Below are positions 18,457 through 28,397 of a stretch of 64,000 bases of DNA, in pieces. The DNA is from Spirochaeta lutea (GTDB lineage Bacteria > Spirochaetota > Spirochaetia > DSM-27196 > Salinispiraceae). Under the pieces are notes generated by a model. The model was not told where the DNA came from and ran no database searches. It saw only the letters and a program-made list of their open reading frames with translations. The stretch spans positions 248,001-312,000 of the forward strand of contig NZ_JNUP01000003.1 in assembly GCF_000758165.1 (NCBI RefSeq), written 5' to 3'. Within the stretch, counting starts at the first letter, position 1, and each line of letters starts with the position of its first letter. A program made the position numbers and the translations under genes.

Positions 18457-20655
18457 CTATTCGGCACCTTGATCAAACTGCACCAGAGGCTCCATCTGGG
18501 TAATTATATCCGTGACGCCGGCGATATCATCCCGACGTACCGCTAACAGAAGCTTAAACAGCAGGCGTCTAACCTCCCCCTCCTCATCCCCGGAAACCTG
18601 CCGCTTTAACACTGCAATGGACTTTTCCACTAATTCCGTTTTACCCTGACGCACCAGGGCGACTGCTCTGGAGCAAAGCCCTGAAAGATCCAGTTGATCA
18701 TCAGGTTTTTGAAAATCCAGAAGGATTTGACTTATACTGCTTTCTAAAGCCGCTCCCCGTACCGGTTTAACCAGAATGGCGTTAATCCCATTTAAATACA
18801 TTTTCCTAGCATCATCGTGGGAGGAGTAGGCGGTAACAGCGATAATAGGCAACTGCCGTGCAACCCCGGCAATTTCGCCATCCCGAATTCGCCTGGCAAT
18901 CTCAAATCCGCTTACCCGAGGGAGCCCGATATCCAAGCAACAGATATCCACTGTTTCACTCTGAAGAATAGCGATAGCCTCTTCAGCATTTCCTGCTTCC
19001 CAGACCAAGGCTCCCATCTTTTCTAGGTGCTTCGTGAATACCAGCCTATTTATCCCATCATCCTCCACAACCAGAACTCGCACTCCGTCCAATTGGCCGG
19101 AGAACTTCTTTGCATCCAAAGCGTCCTCTGAAACCGGGATATCCCGTGCCTGATGTATGGTTGTTGTAAAATCCTCCACCGATGCAGATATCGGTAAAAA
19201 CAAGCCATGGGGATTAACTCTCCGCCATTGCAATTCCCGGGATCCCAGACCCGTTGAACCAAAAACGATTGGTCGAGCGGTATAATGTATCAGGGATCTA
19301 AGCCTCGGTGAATCCAGCTCAAGCTCACTACTCAGGAATAGTAAATCAGGGGACTCCCTCCCTTCCATGGTTGATTCCTCTGGTGTAAATACAATCTCCA
19401 CCCCCTCAAAGGCTTCCTTGAGCCATGCAATGAGCCCCGAGGGCTGTTTGTTGTTATCGCAGATCACCCCAACCGTACATGATCCGATATCCTCGAGGCG
19501 CTTCCGGATTTCATCACCAATGGTATGAGAGGCAGATTCTCTGTGAACCGGGAGTTGAAACATAAAAGAGGTTTCCAGGGGTGTGGAATATTCTAAGGAG
19601 AGTTTCCCACGGAGGTACTGTGCGATAAGGGTGGAAATTGTAAGGCCTATGCCCGTCCCTCCGAAACCACGATTCCTCCCCCCCTCAGCCTGATAAAAAG
19701 GCTCGAATATTTTCTTACGTCGGTTCTCAGGGATTTCTCTTCCCGTATTTCGGACAATAAAGACAAGCTCGGAAGCCCCTCGGGTTACGTGTAGGGAAAC
19801 GGACCCAGCTTCCGTAAATTTAACAGCGTTACTGATAAGGTTATTCAGGGCCTGGTGTACTCGTTCCTCATCGCTCAGTATTTGTGATGGTATTTTAGGG
19901 TCGATATGTAGGGAAAATTGAAGCCCCTTTTTCTTGCATTCATAGATCCAAGGGATTACGAGGGTCTTTAGGGAATTGGTAATCTCAAAAGGCGCTGGTT
20001 TTACAGATACCCCTTGCTCGCTCATTCTGGAATAATCAATGATGTCGTTTATTAATACCAGCAGCCGAGAAACAGCATCTTTGGAAACACCGAGAAAATC
20101 ACGAACCTCCGGATCTTGTACCTTCTCAAGAGATAAATCAGTCATTCCTTGTATGGAATTCAGGGGTGTGCGGAGTTCATGGGTGAAGGCAGCCAATAAG
20201 CGTCTACGGTACTCTATATCATCCCTATCGGTCTGGTGGGAGGAAAACACCGGCATGGTTAGCCGGCACTCACCCTTGAGGATCTCATCCTCAGAAAACG
20301 TCTCCCAGGAGATACTTCGGATATACCTACGGATGGATTGGGATTCTAAAGACTGGTCTTCCTCACCGTTCAGGAGAATACTCACTAATCCCATTGCTTC
20401 CGCCCGAATACAGCATTCCTGACTCGGTAGTTCAGTAATATCCAGAGAACTCGGTACTACCCATATTTCCGGTGTTAGTGTCTGAGAATGCAGATTATAG
20501 GGACGCAGGGCATCACCCTTCCAATCCGCGCTATATTCTATAGTTTCCCCGGGCAGCAATAATTTCACGAGTGAATCAATACGTTTCTTTAGGTTTTCAG
20601 AAATTTCATTCGGGTGATGAGTCCCCACAACGAACACCACCAGGGGTTGATTCAT
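18457..20655 (-). CDS. Soluble hybrid histidine kinase with receiver domain
   Basis: A 732-residue protein without membrane segments. Residues 1-145 are an unrecognised N-terminal region, then HisKA (phospho-His159 in THELRTPLNS), HATPase (about 265-380, NNLISNAVKF, GFGGTGIGL), an unusual region (about 385-520) that resembles a decayed receiver, a true receiver (about 525-645, VLVVEDDGINR, CLDIGLPRVSG, VKPVRG) and a C-terminal helical region of about 80 residues in the usual Hpt position but with no evident phospho-His. The start ATG 20655 directly follows cheW. Its place between cheW and a receiver gene suggests it joins CheA signalling. Confidence 0.9.
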   Translation of the reverse strand: MNQPLVVFVVGTHHPNEISENLKKRIDSLVKLLLPGETIEYSADWKGDALRPYNLHSQTLTPEIWVVPSSLDITELPSQECCIRAEAMGLVSILLNGEEDQSLESQSIRRYIRSISWETFSEDEILKGECRLTMPVFSSHQTDRDDIEYRRRLLAAFTHELRTPLNSIQGMTDLSLEKVQDPEVRDFLGVSKDAVSRLLVLINDIIDYSRMSEQGVSVKPAPFEITNSLKTLVIPWIYECKKKGLQFSLHIDPKIPSQILSDEERVHQALNNLISNAVKFTEAGSVSLHVTRGASELVFIVRNTGREIPENRRKKIFEPFYQAEGGRNRGFGGTGIGLTISTLIAQYLRGKLSLEYSTPLETSFMFQLPVHRESASHTIGDEIRKRLEDIGSCTVGVICDNNKQPSGLIAWLKEAFEGVEIVFTPEESTMEGRESPDLLFLSSELELDSPRLRSLIHYTARPIVFGSTGLGSRELQWRRVNPHGLFLPISASVEDFTTTIHQARDIPVSEDALDAKKFSGQLDGVRVLVVEDDGINRLVFTKHLEKMGALVWEAGNAEEAIAILQSETVDICCLDIGLPRVSGFEIARRIRDGEIAGVARQLPIIAVTAYSSHDDARKMYLNGINAILVKPVRGAALESSISQILLDFQKPDDQLDLSGLCSRAVALVRQGKTELVEKSIAVLKRQVSGDEEGEVRRLLFKLLLAVRRDDIAGVTDIITQMEPLVQFDQGAE

Positions 20656-20656
20656 C

Positions 20657-21142
20657 CTATCCTTCTTGCCTTTCGATTATTGAATCAATCTCATCGGCAG
20701 AGAAAATTTTATCGATGTCCAGAATAATAATAAACTGCTCATCTCGTTTTCCAACCCCTTGGAGAACCTCATTCTTCAATCGAGTTCCAATACGCGGTGC
20801 GGGGTCAATTTGATTTTCTGGAATCTCTATAACCTCATTTACCTTATCGGCCAGAGCGCCAAGCACCACTTCCTCACCATTAACCCCAACCTCAAGCACA
20901 ACTATCCGGGTATCGAGGGTTTTCTCTGCCTGCTCAAGGCCGAACTTCAACCTCAAATCCAATACCGGTACTACGGATCCCCGAAGATTAATTACACCCC
21001 GCATATACTCAGGCATCTTTGGGATCCTGGTGAGGTCGTTGAGCTCAAGCACCTCTCTTACTCGCATAACCTCGATCGCATAGGTCTCTCTACCTAATTC
21101 AAAGGTTAGGTACTGATTTTTTTGTACAATATTATCCGCCAT
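20657..21142 (-). CDS. cheW: Chemotaxis coupling protein CheW
   Basis: Scaffold linking receptors to CheA. The 161-residue protein is a single CheW domain (YLTFELGRETYAIEV, MRGVINLRGSVVPVLDLR), of normal length. It ends one base before the hybrid kinase start and begins 17 bases after cheB, in the middle of the operon. Confidence 0.95.
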   Translation of the reverse strand: MADNIVQKNQYLTFELGRETYAIEVMRVREVLELNDLTRIPKMPEYMRGVINLRGSVVPVLDLRLKFGLEQAEKTLDTRIVVLEVGVNGEEVVLGALADKVNEVIEIPENQIDPAPRIGTRLKNEVLQGVGKRDEQFIIILDIDKIFSADEIDSIIERQEG

Positions 21143-21159
21143 AGGTATCCTCCCGCTTA

Positions 21160-22242
21160 TTATGAGATGGTATGTACTGCCTCTAAAACGCCCTGGGGAA
21201 TTTTGTCCAGAGGCAGAATCCGGTCAATTACTCCCCGTTTTATCGCCTCCTTCGGCATACCGAACACAACGCTTGACTCCTCATCCTGGGCAATGGTAAA
21301 CGCACCCGCTGATTTTAACTCTTCCATTCCCCGCGCCCCGTCATCACCCATTCCTGTCATTATTACACCTATACAGTTTTTCCCTGCATAATTCGCTGCA
21401 GATCTAAATAATACATCCACCGAGGGGCGGTGCCTGCTTACCAGGGGGCCGTCCTTGATCTCCACAAAATATCGGGCGCCTTGGCGCCTTAATAAACAAT
21501 GCCGGTTGCCCGGCGCGATTAACGCCGTACCCCGCAAGACAGGGTCATTTGTTTTGGCTTCTTGCACGGTAATCGTACAGAGGGAATTTAGCCGCTGCGC
21601 AAAGGCTGCAGTGAATTTTTCCGGCATGTGCTGCACGATCACAATACCCGGGCAGTCCAAGGGCATCGCCTCCAGAAACTCTCGTAATGCCTCGGTCCCC
21701 CCCGTTGACGCACCAACAACACAGAGCTTTTCCGTTGTCTCGATAGCTTGGCTCCGCCTTCCCCGCTCCAATACAGCATCAGCAGTGAGCTTCGGCTTAA
21801 CCTCCATCCGCGGCAGCGACGCCACAGGCTTACCGGTAATTGCCGTCTTTGCCTTGGCTGCTGCCCGGATTGTATCGGCAATCCTTGTTCTGGCTTCCTC
21901 TAAGAATATTTTGGTCCCGACCTTCGGCTTTTCTATGATGTCAACCGCCCCTAATTCGAGGGCTCGTAAGGCATTATTGCTTCCACCCTCCGCTTTCGAT
22001 GAACAGATAACAACCGGAAGGGGATGTTGACTCATCAACGCCTTCAGAAAGGTGATACCATCCAACCGTGGCATCTCTATATCCAAGGTGATTACATCGG
22101 GAATGATTGACTCCAGCTTTTTAGCTGCAACCACCGGATCGGCTGCCGTCGCAACCACCTCGATATCGGGTTCCGCATCTAGGAGTTCACGTAGGGTCTC
22201 ACGTACCACCGCTGAATCATCGACAATTAACACTCGGATCAT
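21160..22242 (-). CDS. cheB: Chemotaxis protein-glutamate methylesterase CheB
   Basis: Removes methyl groups from (or deamidates) receptors to reset adaptation. The 360-residue protein has an N-terminal receiver (Asp8-Asp9, phosphoacceptor Asp54 in [14 protein letters not shown] lysine), a linker and the C-terminal esterase domain with the Ser-His-Asp triad ([30 protein letters not shown]). Normal length and order. No cheR is in the window; its partner must be elsewhere. It lies between cheA and cheW with short gaps. Confidence 0.96.
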   Translation of the reverse strand: MIRVLIVDDSAVVRETLRELLDAEPDIEVVATAADPVVAAKKLESIIPDVITLDIEMPRLDGITFLKALMSQHPLPVVICSSKAEGGSNNALRALELGAVDIIEKPKVGTKIFLEEARTRIADTIRAAAKAKTAITGKPVASLPRMEVKPKLTADAVLERGRRSQAIETTEKLCVVGASTGGTEALREFLEAMPLDCPGIVIVQHMPEKFTAAFAQRLNSLCTITVQEAKTNDPVLRGTALIAPGNRHCLLRRQGARYFVEIKDGPLVSRHRPSVDVLFRSAANYAGKNCIGVIMTGMGDDGARGMEELKSAGAFTIAQDEESSVVFGMPKEAIKRGVIDRILPLDKIPQGVLEAVHTIS

Positions 22243-22259
22243 GGAATCTCCATCGCTCC

Positions 22260-24410
22260 TTATCTGCTCTCTGCTTCAATCTGCCCAGCCAACCGGACCA
22301 GACGCTTTACATCAAGGATTAAAGCCACCGATCCGTCCCCCAGAATCGTAGCTCCCGATACCCCCTCAGCATCCCGGTAGAGCCTGCCGAGGTTCTTCAC
22401 CACCGTCTGATGATCTCCGATGACAGTATCCACAATGACACCGACCTTTTGATCTCCAGAATGCACGACCACAACCTGTTGGAGTACCGGACTATCTCCA
22501 GGCACCTCCAGTACATCCCGAAGATCTAGGATGGGGAGGGCCTCATCACGGTGCCGCATAATGCCTTTACCGCTCTGCCGCTGTTGAACCGAGTATTCCA
22601 GGCATTCTTCAACCAAAGATAGGGGAAACACGTAGTGTTCGCCGCCGGTATGAACCAAAAGGCCTTCGATAATAGCCAGAGTAAGGGGAATTTCCAAGAT
22701 CATTCGGGTATATTGACCTATCCTGCTCTCAATTCTGAGGTTTCCACCCAGGGATTCAATCTCCTGTCGAACCACATCCATACCCACACCACGGCCGGAA
22801 ACCTGGGTAACCTGCTCTGCCGTGGAAAAACCGGGTTCCATAATCAGCTGAAATAGTTCCGTCTCGGGTAAATCAGCGTTACTGGGTAGAAGGCCTTGCT
22901 CAATCGCCTTCTTCTTGATCCGTTCGGCATCTAACCCTCTTCCATCATCCTCTATAGTGATTACAACACTTGCCCCTGAATGTTCAGCCCGGAGAGTCAG
23001 GGTGCCCTGGGCCGGTTTTCCCGTGGATGAACGGATATTTGGCAGCTCAATACCATGATCAATGCTATTTCGGATGAGGTGTACCAACGGCTCATTGAGG
23101 CGTTCAATTACCGTTTTATCTAATTCGGTCTCACCCCCCACGGTATGAAAATCTATATCCTTGCCAAGATCCGCTGACAGATCACGTACAAGTCGCTTAA
23201 ACCGGGTAAAGGTAGTGCCAATGGGGAGCATCCGGATACTCATGGTGCTGTCTCGCAGTTCCGCAGTGAGCCGTTCCAACCCTTCGGCGATGAGTTTCAG
23301 TCCTGGGTTGTCCCCCTCTCCTGCTGTTTGACTGAGCCGAGCCTGCAGGGTAACCAACTCTCCAACCAGATCCACGAGACTGTCCAGTTTTTCACTGCTC
23401 ACCCGGACTGAATTGGCAGCACTTTCCTGCTGCAGTTTTTGCCTTGTTCGACGGATGTGTTCCTGTTCTTCCAGAGCGGCCTGAACATCCCGGGATGACA
23501 GACCCTGCTCGATGAGTACCTCACCGATCCGTTTCTGAAGCTTAATGGCCTCCTTGAGCCTGGTATCGTCAATAACCCCACGCTCTACCAAAATTTGTCC
23601 AAGACGAAAATCCGTTGCATCCTGGTTATCCTGGGGATGATCGATTATCCGAATCTCTACATCCGCAGTATCCTGAACGAAAAGAAAAATATCCTGAATC
23701 TCAGGTATTCCAGCATGGGTGGTTATAATAACATCCCAGGAAAAGTAACAAACCTCAGGATCAACCTTTTGTAAGCTGGGCAGGCTATGTACGTAGGGTA
23801 CAATGGTGCTTTCACCCAAGGCGCGCAATTCTGCAAGCAGGTTTAATGGTCTGGTGCCGTTCTGGAAAATCTCCGGCTTCGGTTTGAATTGCACCCGGTA
23901 TGTGGTCAGGGATGAACTCTCCCTGGAGTCCTCTCTTCCACCCGGATGGTCGTGCCGCCCTTCCCCCTCCTGTAACGGGGCGGCCACCACAGCTGTCTCA
24001 TCTTCCTCATCATGGGAAGCTACGCCGCATAAATCACGTACCTTTGTAATAATTTGCTCTGAAACACCGTCAAGCTCCGGATCCGGTTGGCCGTCAAGTT
24101 CCAATAATTCACGAATATGATCCCTGGCGTCGAGCATGACGGTAACTAAATCGGAAGTAACCGCGATTACCCCTTTTCGGACCTGATCAAACATCGTTTC
24201 CAATTCGTGGGTGAATTGCGAAATGTGCTCAAAGCCAAACATGGCTGCGGAGCCCTTGATCGTATGCATCGCTCGGAAGACGGCACCGATTTCTTCGGTA
24301 TTACCGGGATTTTCCTCTAACGAAAGCAGCGATTGCTCTAATCCGAACAAGAGTTCCCGGGCTTCTTCTCGAAAGGTTTCTTTAAACTTATCCATCCCGG
24401 TTTTACTCAT
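22260..24410 (-). CDS. cheA: Chemotaxis histidine kinase CheA with extra middle domains
   Basis: A 716-residue kinase that phosphorylates receiver proteins on receptor signals. The P1/Hpt domain (His49 in MHTIKGSA) is followed by an acidic linker, a domain of about 90 residues ([21 protein letters not shown]...) in place of a classic P2, and a tandem helical motif like that of type II secretion ATPase N-termini ([21 protein letters not shown]). Then come P3 dimerisation, the P4 ATPase ([26 protein letters not shown]) and P5/CheW-like. ATG 24410 overlaps the STAS stop by four bases (ATGA) behind AGAGGAGGG, so the two are translationally coupled. Confidence 0.94.
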   Translation of the reverse strand: MSKTGMDKFKETFREEARELLFGLEQSLLSLEENPGNTEEIGAVFRAMHTIKGSAAMFGFEHISQFTHELETMFDQVRKGVIAVTSDLVTVMLDARDHIRELLELDGQPDPELDGVSEQIITKVRDLCGVASHDEEDETAVVAAPLQEGEGRHDHPGGREDSRESSSLTTYRVQFKPKPEIFQNGTRPLNLLAELRALGESTIVPYVHSLPSLQKVDPEVCYFSWDVIITTHAGIPEIQDIFLFVQDTADVEIRIIDHPQDNQDATDFRLGQILVERGVIDDTRLKEAIKLQKRIGEVLIEQGLSSRDVQAALEEQEHIRRTRQKLQQESAANSVRVSSEKLDSLVDLVGELVTLQARLSQTAGEGDNPGLKLIAEGLERLTAELRDSTMSIRMLPIGTTFTRFKRLVRDLSADLGKDIDFHTVGGETELDKTVIERLNEPLVHLIRNSIDHGIELPNIRSSTGKPAQGTLTLRAEHSGASVVITIEDDGRGLDAERIKKKAIEQGLLPSNADLPETELFQLIMEPGFSTAEQVTQVSGRGVGMDVVRQEIESLGGNLRIESRIGQYTRMILEIPLTLAIIEGLLVHTGGEHYVFPLSLVEECLEYSVQQRQSGKGIMRHRDEALPILDLRDVLEVPGDSPVLQQVVVVHSGDQKVGVIVDTVIGDHQTVVKNLGRLYRDAEGVSGATILGDGSVALILDVKRLVRLAGQIEAESR

Positions 24411-24742
24411 ACCATACCCTCCTCTACCCATTGATCAAAGATCTTTCCGAGTTCCTGGGGGGTTAAGTGTTCCTGTTGGATAATACCTGCATCGGTGAGG
24501 GCTTTTACAAAACTCGTCGACAACGGTTCGGTAAACGCCAGTTCTAGGGACCGTGTAGCCTGGGTTTTCTTGAGTGCAAGAAGTATCTGTATTCCCGATA
24601 AATCCATGGATTCAACGTCCCCGGTCTGTACCATGATCGGACTTTTTTTCTGAATCAGGGCCTTACAGGTTTTTAAAAGCTCGGGAATATGGGCTATGGT
24701 GCAATCCCGAGGCAAGGGCAGAACAGATAATTCTCGCTTCAT
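24407..24742 (-). CDS. STAS-domain protein (anti-sigma antagonist-like)
   Basis: A 111-residue STAS domain with the motif MDLSGIQILLALKK, whose Ser is the usual phosphorylation site of SpoIIAA-type proteins. It is the first gene of the chemosensory operon and is coupled to cheA by an ATGA overlap; STAS proteins occur in this place in non-enteric chemosensory operons, role unknown. ATG 24742 follows GAGGAG at 6 bases; the GTG one codon earlier is too close to the site. TATACT lies about 40 bases upstream but its -35 is poor. Confidence 0.88.
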   Translation of the reverse strand: MKRELSVLPLPRDCTIAHIPELLKTCKALIQKKSPIMVQTGDVESMDLSGIQILLALKKTQATRSLELAFTEPLSTSFVKALTDAGIIQQEHLTPQELGKIFDQWVEEGMV

Positions 24743-24787
24743 CACAAACTCCTCTACACACGATGCTTCACGCCCTTTTAGTATAAT

Positions 24788-26623
24788 CTAAAAAAAGCTG
24801 TTTATGGATATATATGTAGCCAATTGAAGGAGCTCATCCATATACGCCTTTTCTCTACGGTTTACCTTTATTTGGATGGCAGCTACCTCGTCCTCCTCCA
24901 TGTATATCCAGTTATTCAATTCAAAGGTATCGTACTCACTCAATCCGGCAGACTCCGCAAGTCCATCGGGGAATACCTCAGTAATAGAAAATTTCGGGTT
25001 CCATCCGCCGAGGTTCTGAACTTCCATGCCGAATAAGGGAGGAAACCAGCTTTGCAGGAATCGTTTTGTAGAAAGCACCTTGGCAAAGGGCATAGCCGGT
25101 CGCTGTTCTAAAAACACAGGTATTTGGAGGTCTTCACCATTCTTGCTCTGAATACCGAGTACAACTATATCACCAATATCCCTGGTGATGATTTCATACT
25201 GCAGATCCGGCAGGCTCGTTATACTTAGACCGTTAATCGAGGTGATTCGATCGCCGGGCCTAAGGGGAATATCTGCCCCTGGACCAGTAGGATGTATATA
25301 CGTAATGACAAGTTCATTTCCCTTTCCCTGGGCAGCAACACCTGCCCAAGGATACATCACCGGTCCTTGGGTAAACAGATCACCGAAGATAGGAAAAATC
25401 CACTGAGCTGGAATGGCAAAGTTCACCCCCTCAAACTGCTCAATCCCCGCGAACACGACCCCAGCTACTCGACCAGATGGTTCAAAAATCGGTCCGCCGC
25501 TATTGCCGGGATTTATCGGCATGTCTATTTGGGTAACCTCTCCGATTTGTAAAAACCGGCGTCCGAGTGCCGAGACGATTCCCAGGGTAAGGGTGTTCTC
25601 CAGTCCACCCGGCGAGCCTGCGGCAAACATGGATTCACCTGGCTCAAAACGGGTAGAGAAATCAAGGGACACCACCCCGGGAGGATCAAGTTCAACCTTC
25701 AGTAGCGCCAGATCCAGTACCTCATCATACCCCACCACCCTAGCCGGCACCCGATATTGGGAATTGGATGATTCGGAAAACGGCTTAATGAACAGTCGAG
25801 AAACCCCCTTATAGGCAGGATCCACCTGGGAAGCAATGACATGGTAGTTGGTTACAATATACCCTTGGGGATCGACAAAAAATCCGCTGCCGAGAACCTG
25901 ATCAGGTATCCCCATACCTGATTCGATTCTCATTCCTTGATCTACCCACACAGTAACGGCTGCCCGAAGTACAGCGGTTGTCCTCCGGTTTGCGGTAAGG
26001 CTGACAGGTTGATTTTCTTGAACATCCATACCCAGGATTTCCAGGAGTTCGAAGTCATTCAAAACCCGAGCCAACCCAACCAGGACCTCTTTTTCTTCAG
26101 ATGGTAACTGTTCAATTCTCTCGATAAGGGAGCGATGCTCTCGAATCAGCCACTTAAACTGGTAGGCTAACATGGCCGGAGGATCGTCGTTGGCCATAAC
26201 GCGATTTACCAGAGCCCTCCACGCCTCTTCTACCTCTTCCTCAGCATCCCCATCCCGGGTTAACGGAGCAGATTGAACAGTATCCGGAAAAAACCGGGCA
26301 AGCAGAGCCAGGTTCCTTCGGGCTTGCTGGTCATCTGAGCCTGGGCTATGGGTGGACGGCTTTGTACTGCGTAGTTCAGCCTCGGATTTCTGTATTACCT
26401 CATGAAGATATTGTTCCTGATCCGGGAAGCTTTGGGTCTCTAACAACGCTATAGCCTTGGCTATGCGCTCTAGGGGCATAGATATTTGATCAAAAATGAT
26501 AGAAATATCCGGCTGCGATTTCCAGCTACCACCGTCAGTACCCGGTTCAATCACAAAGGTTCTACAGGCGGAGATGCTGAGAGCTACAAGTCCCAGCACG
26601 ACCATGTGCTTAATTCTCGTCAC
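24788..26623 (-). CDS. Trypsin-like serine protease lipoprotein with PDZ domain
   Basis: A 611-residue exported protein. The lipoprotein signal ends in ISAC (Cys20). A helical N-terminal region (about 35-230) has no clear match. A DegP/S1C-type protease domain follows (about 240-400) with catalytic triad His261 (TNYHVI), Asp304 (DLALLK) and Ser375 (GNSGGP), then one PDZ-like domain (about 415-500, LRPGDRITSINGLSI) and a second PDZ-like part near 540-600. The start is GTG 26623 behind GAGGAG. The helical N-terminal half is unusual for HtrA proteins. It overlaps the upstream gene by 14 bases, so the pair is probably co-expressed. Confidence 0.88.
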   Translation of the reverse strand: MTRIKHMVVLGLVALSISACRTFVIEPGTDGGSWKSQPDISIIFDQISMPLERIAKAIALLETQSFPDQEQYLHEVIQKSEAELRSTKPSTHSPGSDDQQARRNLALLARFFPDTVQSAPLTRDGDAEEEVEEAWRALVNRVMANDDPPAMLAYQFKWLIREHRSLIERIEQLPSEEKEVLVGLARVLNDFELLEILGMDVQENQPVSLTANRRTTAVLRAAVTVWVDQGMRIESGMGIPDQVLGSGFFVDPQGYIVTNYHVIASQVDPAYKGVSRLFIKPFSESSNSQYRVPARVVGYDEVLDLALLKVELDPPGVVSLDFSTRFEPGESMFAAGSPGGLENTLTLGIVSALGRRFLQIGEVTQIDMPINPGNSGGPIFEPSGRVAGVVFAGIEQFEGVNFAIPAQWIFPIFGDLFTQGPVMYPWAGVAAQGKGNELVITYIHPTGPGADIPLRPGDRITSINGLSITSLPDLQYEIITRDIGDIVVLGIQSKNGEDLQIPVFLEQRPAMPFAKVLSTKRFLQSWFPPLFGMEVQNLGGWNPKFSITEVFPDGLAESAGLSEYDTFELNNWIYMEEDEVAAIQIKVNRREKAYMDELLQLATYISINSFF

Positions 26624-28397
26624 GGGAGCTCCTCAATGCTGCTTGTATTTGGTAGTAATGAAACTCTGAGGTTTTTATCGACTCAAGTATCATCGGATAT
26701 CTCTGCAATGGGGGTGATGGTCCAGCGGGAATAAAAACCTCTAACTCACCCCTGGGCTCTGGCTGGTAGATTTCGAGGCCTCCAGGTTCTAACCGCATGA
26801 TTTCAAATCTCCCGTCCTCCTCAGTGTCAATCATGATGACCTGATCTATCCCGGATAGTCCTTGGGGCTTATCAAAACGCTGTATCTCAAAATAACCATT
26901 TCGATGGTGATCCTCCGCAACCCCAGTGATTTCACCTTCAGACAAGAACTCTATCCTGAGGAAATCGGCAGATCGTTGGACCCGTTGGTAGGCGAGATTC
27001 TCCGCAACCGGTACAATCGACTCAGCCGAAGTATCACCCATAACGAGGGTGTGCATATAGCTTCCTGGAAACCCCTGAAACCGGGTTAGGTCTAGGGACG
27101 AATCCACGGCTCTCCAGGGAAGAGTCAGGCCCGGCAGAATCCAGGTCTCCTCCCTAGATGCACCGCTCCGAAAGTGAACCCTATCCAAATAGGGATACCC
27201 GGAAAAAATAAACTCATGGTGAGCTCCAGGATGATTCACCCGGACCAGTACGGGAAGCCGAGAATCAAATTGAATAACCCTATCCATGTATCCGTCCTGA
27301 TCCTCATCGTATTCCCATCTCTTGAGCGCTTCCTGATCATACCAATAGTACTGGTCATACTGGTTGTCCCCATCGCTGTCATAGACCATGGGGCGTGTCC
27401 CATTGCCAAACATTTCCAGAAGGTAGGCTCTAAGCCGATTAAGAACCTGCTCATCACTGACTGTATCAAGTACTGTGGTTATAACCTCCCTATCTATGAT
27501 TTCCTGGGAGAAAAAATGTTCCTCTAAGGCAGCCAAGATGCGTGGATTATTCCCTCGAACGTCCTGCAGGTAGAGTGCAACCAGACCGCCGTTGTCACGC
27601 CCGCCGGATTGCCAGTAAAACCTGATCCATTCCTCCCTGGTTTGTCCCGCATCAAGTCTTTCGATGAATCTACGAAGATACCACAGGTAGTCCTTTTGTT
27701 CAGTTGAAGTCAAGGATAGGAACTGCTCCTCCTTCAATCGAGGCGGAATATGATCCGGGAATAACAATCCCCTGATTTTAAGTGAGTTCGGATACCGCCC
27801 TTGGGCCTGCCGGATAAAGGATTGAAAATCCGCCCTTCTACCAGCCTTAAGGATGAGTTCTAAAGCAGTGGCAGTACTCTCTGAAGACTCCAGGATCTCC
27901 TGCTGAGTTAAGGCCTCCAGGTGATAAAATGCCCGGTCGAAGTTTTTTGTTGTGGCATACAAACCTATCAACTCTTCACGGCTTTCCCGGGGCAGAACGT
28001 GATGATAGCGGGAATATATAATCGCATCTTCAAATAGTTCGATACGATCCTTCACCGGCTGATGGGAGGTTACCCCGAGGACATGCAGCAAATCACTGTT
28101 AGTACCATCAAATTCCACACCTGCCTCGGCAAGAGTCCTACTTGATTCAATGTCGTTCCGTCGTAACAACTCGACCGCTTGTTCAGCGTAGTAGTTGGCC
28201 AAGGTTCGGTTGATAGCCTTGACGGAGCCTTCATCAGAAACCTCTTGACCGGTGAGGCCCCAGCTTACTGCGATAAGATAAAAACACAAAAAGCACCACC
28301 CTTTGGGCAGTGCTTTTCTTGAAGTGGGAATAGATGGTGATAGCTGATTATTTCTGTGTTTTTTCTTCAAGACCGACAACTTCACGCACCTCCACAT
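26610..28397 (-). CDS. Exported protein of unknown function with EF-hand-like loops
   Basis: Up to 595 residues. A signal segment (CFLCFYLIAVSWGLTG, near residues 34-49) is followed by a helical TPR-like half (about 55-280) and a beta-rich half. The second half includes two acidic EF-hand-like loops (DSDGDNQYDQ, DEDQDGYMDR) in a stretch rich in Tyr and Trp. The start is unclear: ATG 28397 lies 50 bases inside ftsH with no site, while TTG 28379 has GGAGG 9 bases before it. The signal-peptide codons coincide with the ftsH terminator. It overlaps the protease gene downstream. No family recognised; probably periplasmic or surface-exposed. Confidence 0.75.
   Translation of the reverse strand: MWRCVKLSVLKKKHRNNQLSPSIPTSRKALPKGWCFLCFYLIAVSWGLTGQEVSDEGSVKAINRTLANYYAEQAVELLRRNDIESSRTLAEAGVEFDGTNSDLLHVLGVTSHQPVKDRIELFEDAIIYSRYHHVLPRESREELIGLYATTKNFDRAFYHLEALTQQEILESSESTATALELILKAGRRADFQSFIRQAQGRYPNSLKIRGLLFPDHIPPRLKEEQFLSLTSTEQKDYLWYLRRFIERLDAGQTREEWIRFYWQSGGRDNGGLVALYLQDVRGNNPRILAALEEHFFSQEIIDREVITTVLDTVSDEQVLNRLRAYLLEMFGNGTRPMVYDSDGDNQYDQYYWYDQEALKRWEYDEDQDGYMDRVIQFDSRLPVLVRVNHPGAHHEFIFSGYPYLDRVHFRSGASREETWILPGLTLPWRAVDSSLDLTRFQGFPGSYMHTLVMGDTSAESIVPVAENLAYQRVQRSADFLRIEFLSEGEITGVAEDHHRNGYFEIQRFDKPQGLSGIDQVIMIDTEEDGRFEIMRLEPGGLEIYQPEPRGELEVFIPAGPSPPLQRYPMILESIKTSEFHYYQIQAALRSSRDEN
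28279..28317 (-). terminator. ftsH terminator located inside the next gene
   Basis: Minus strand: AAAGCACTGCCC, loop AAA, GGGTGGTGCTTT (12-bp stem with two wobbles), then TTTTTGTGTTTTT. It lies 31 bases past the ftsH stop and within the signal-peptide codons of the following gene. Confidence 0.8.
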
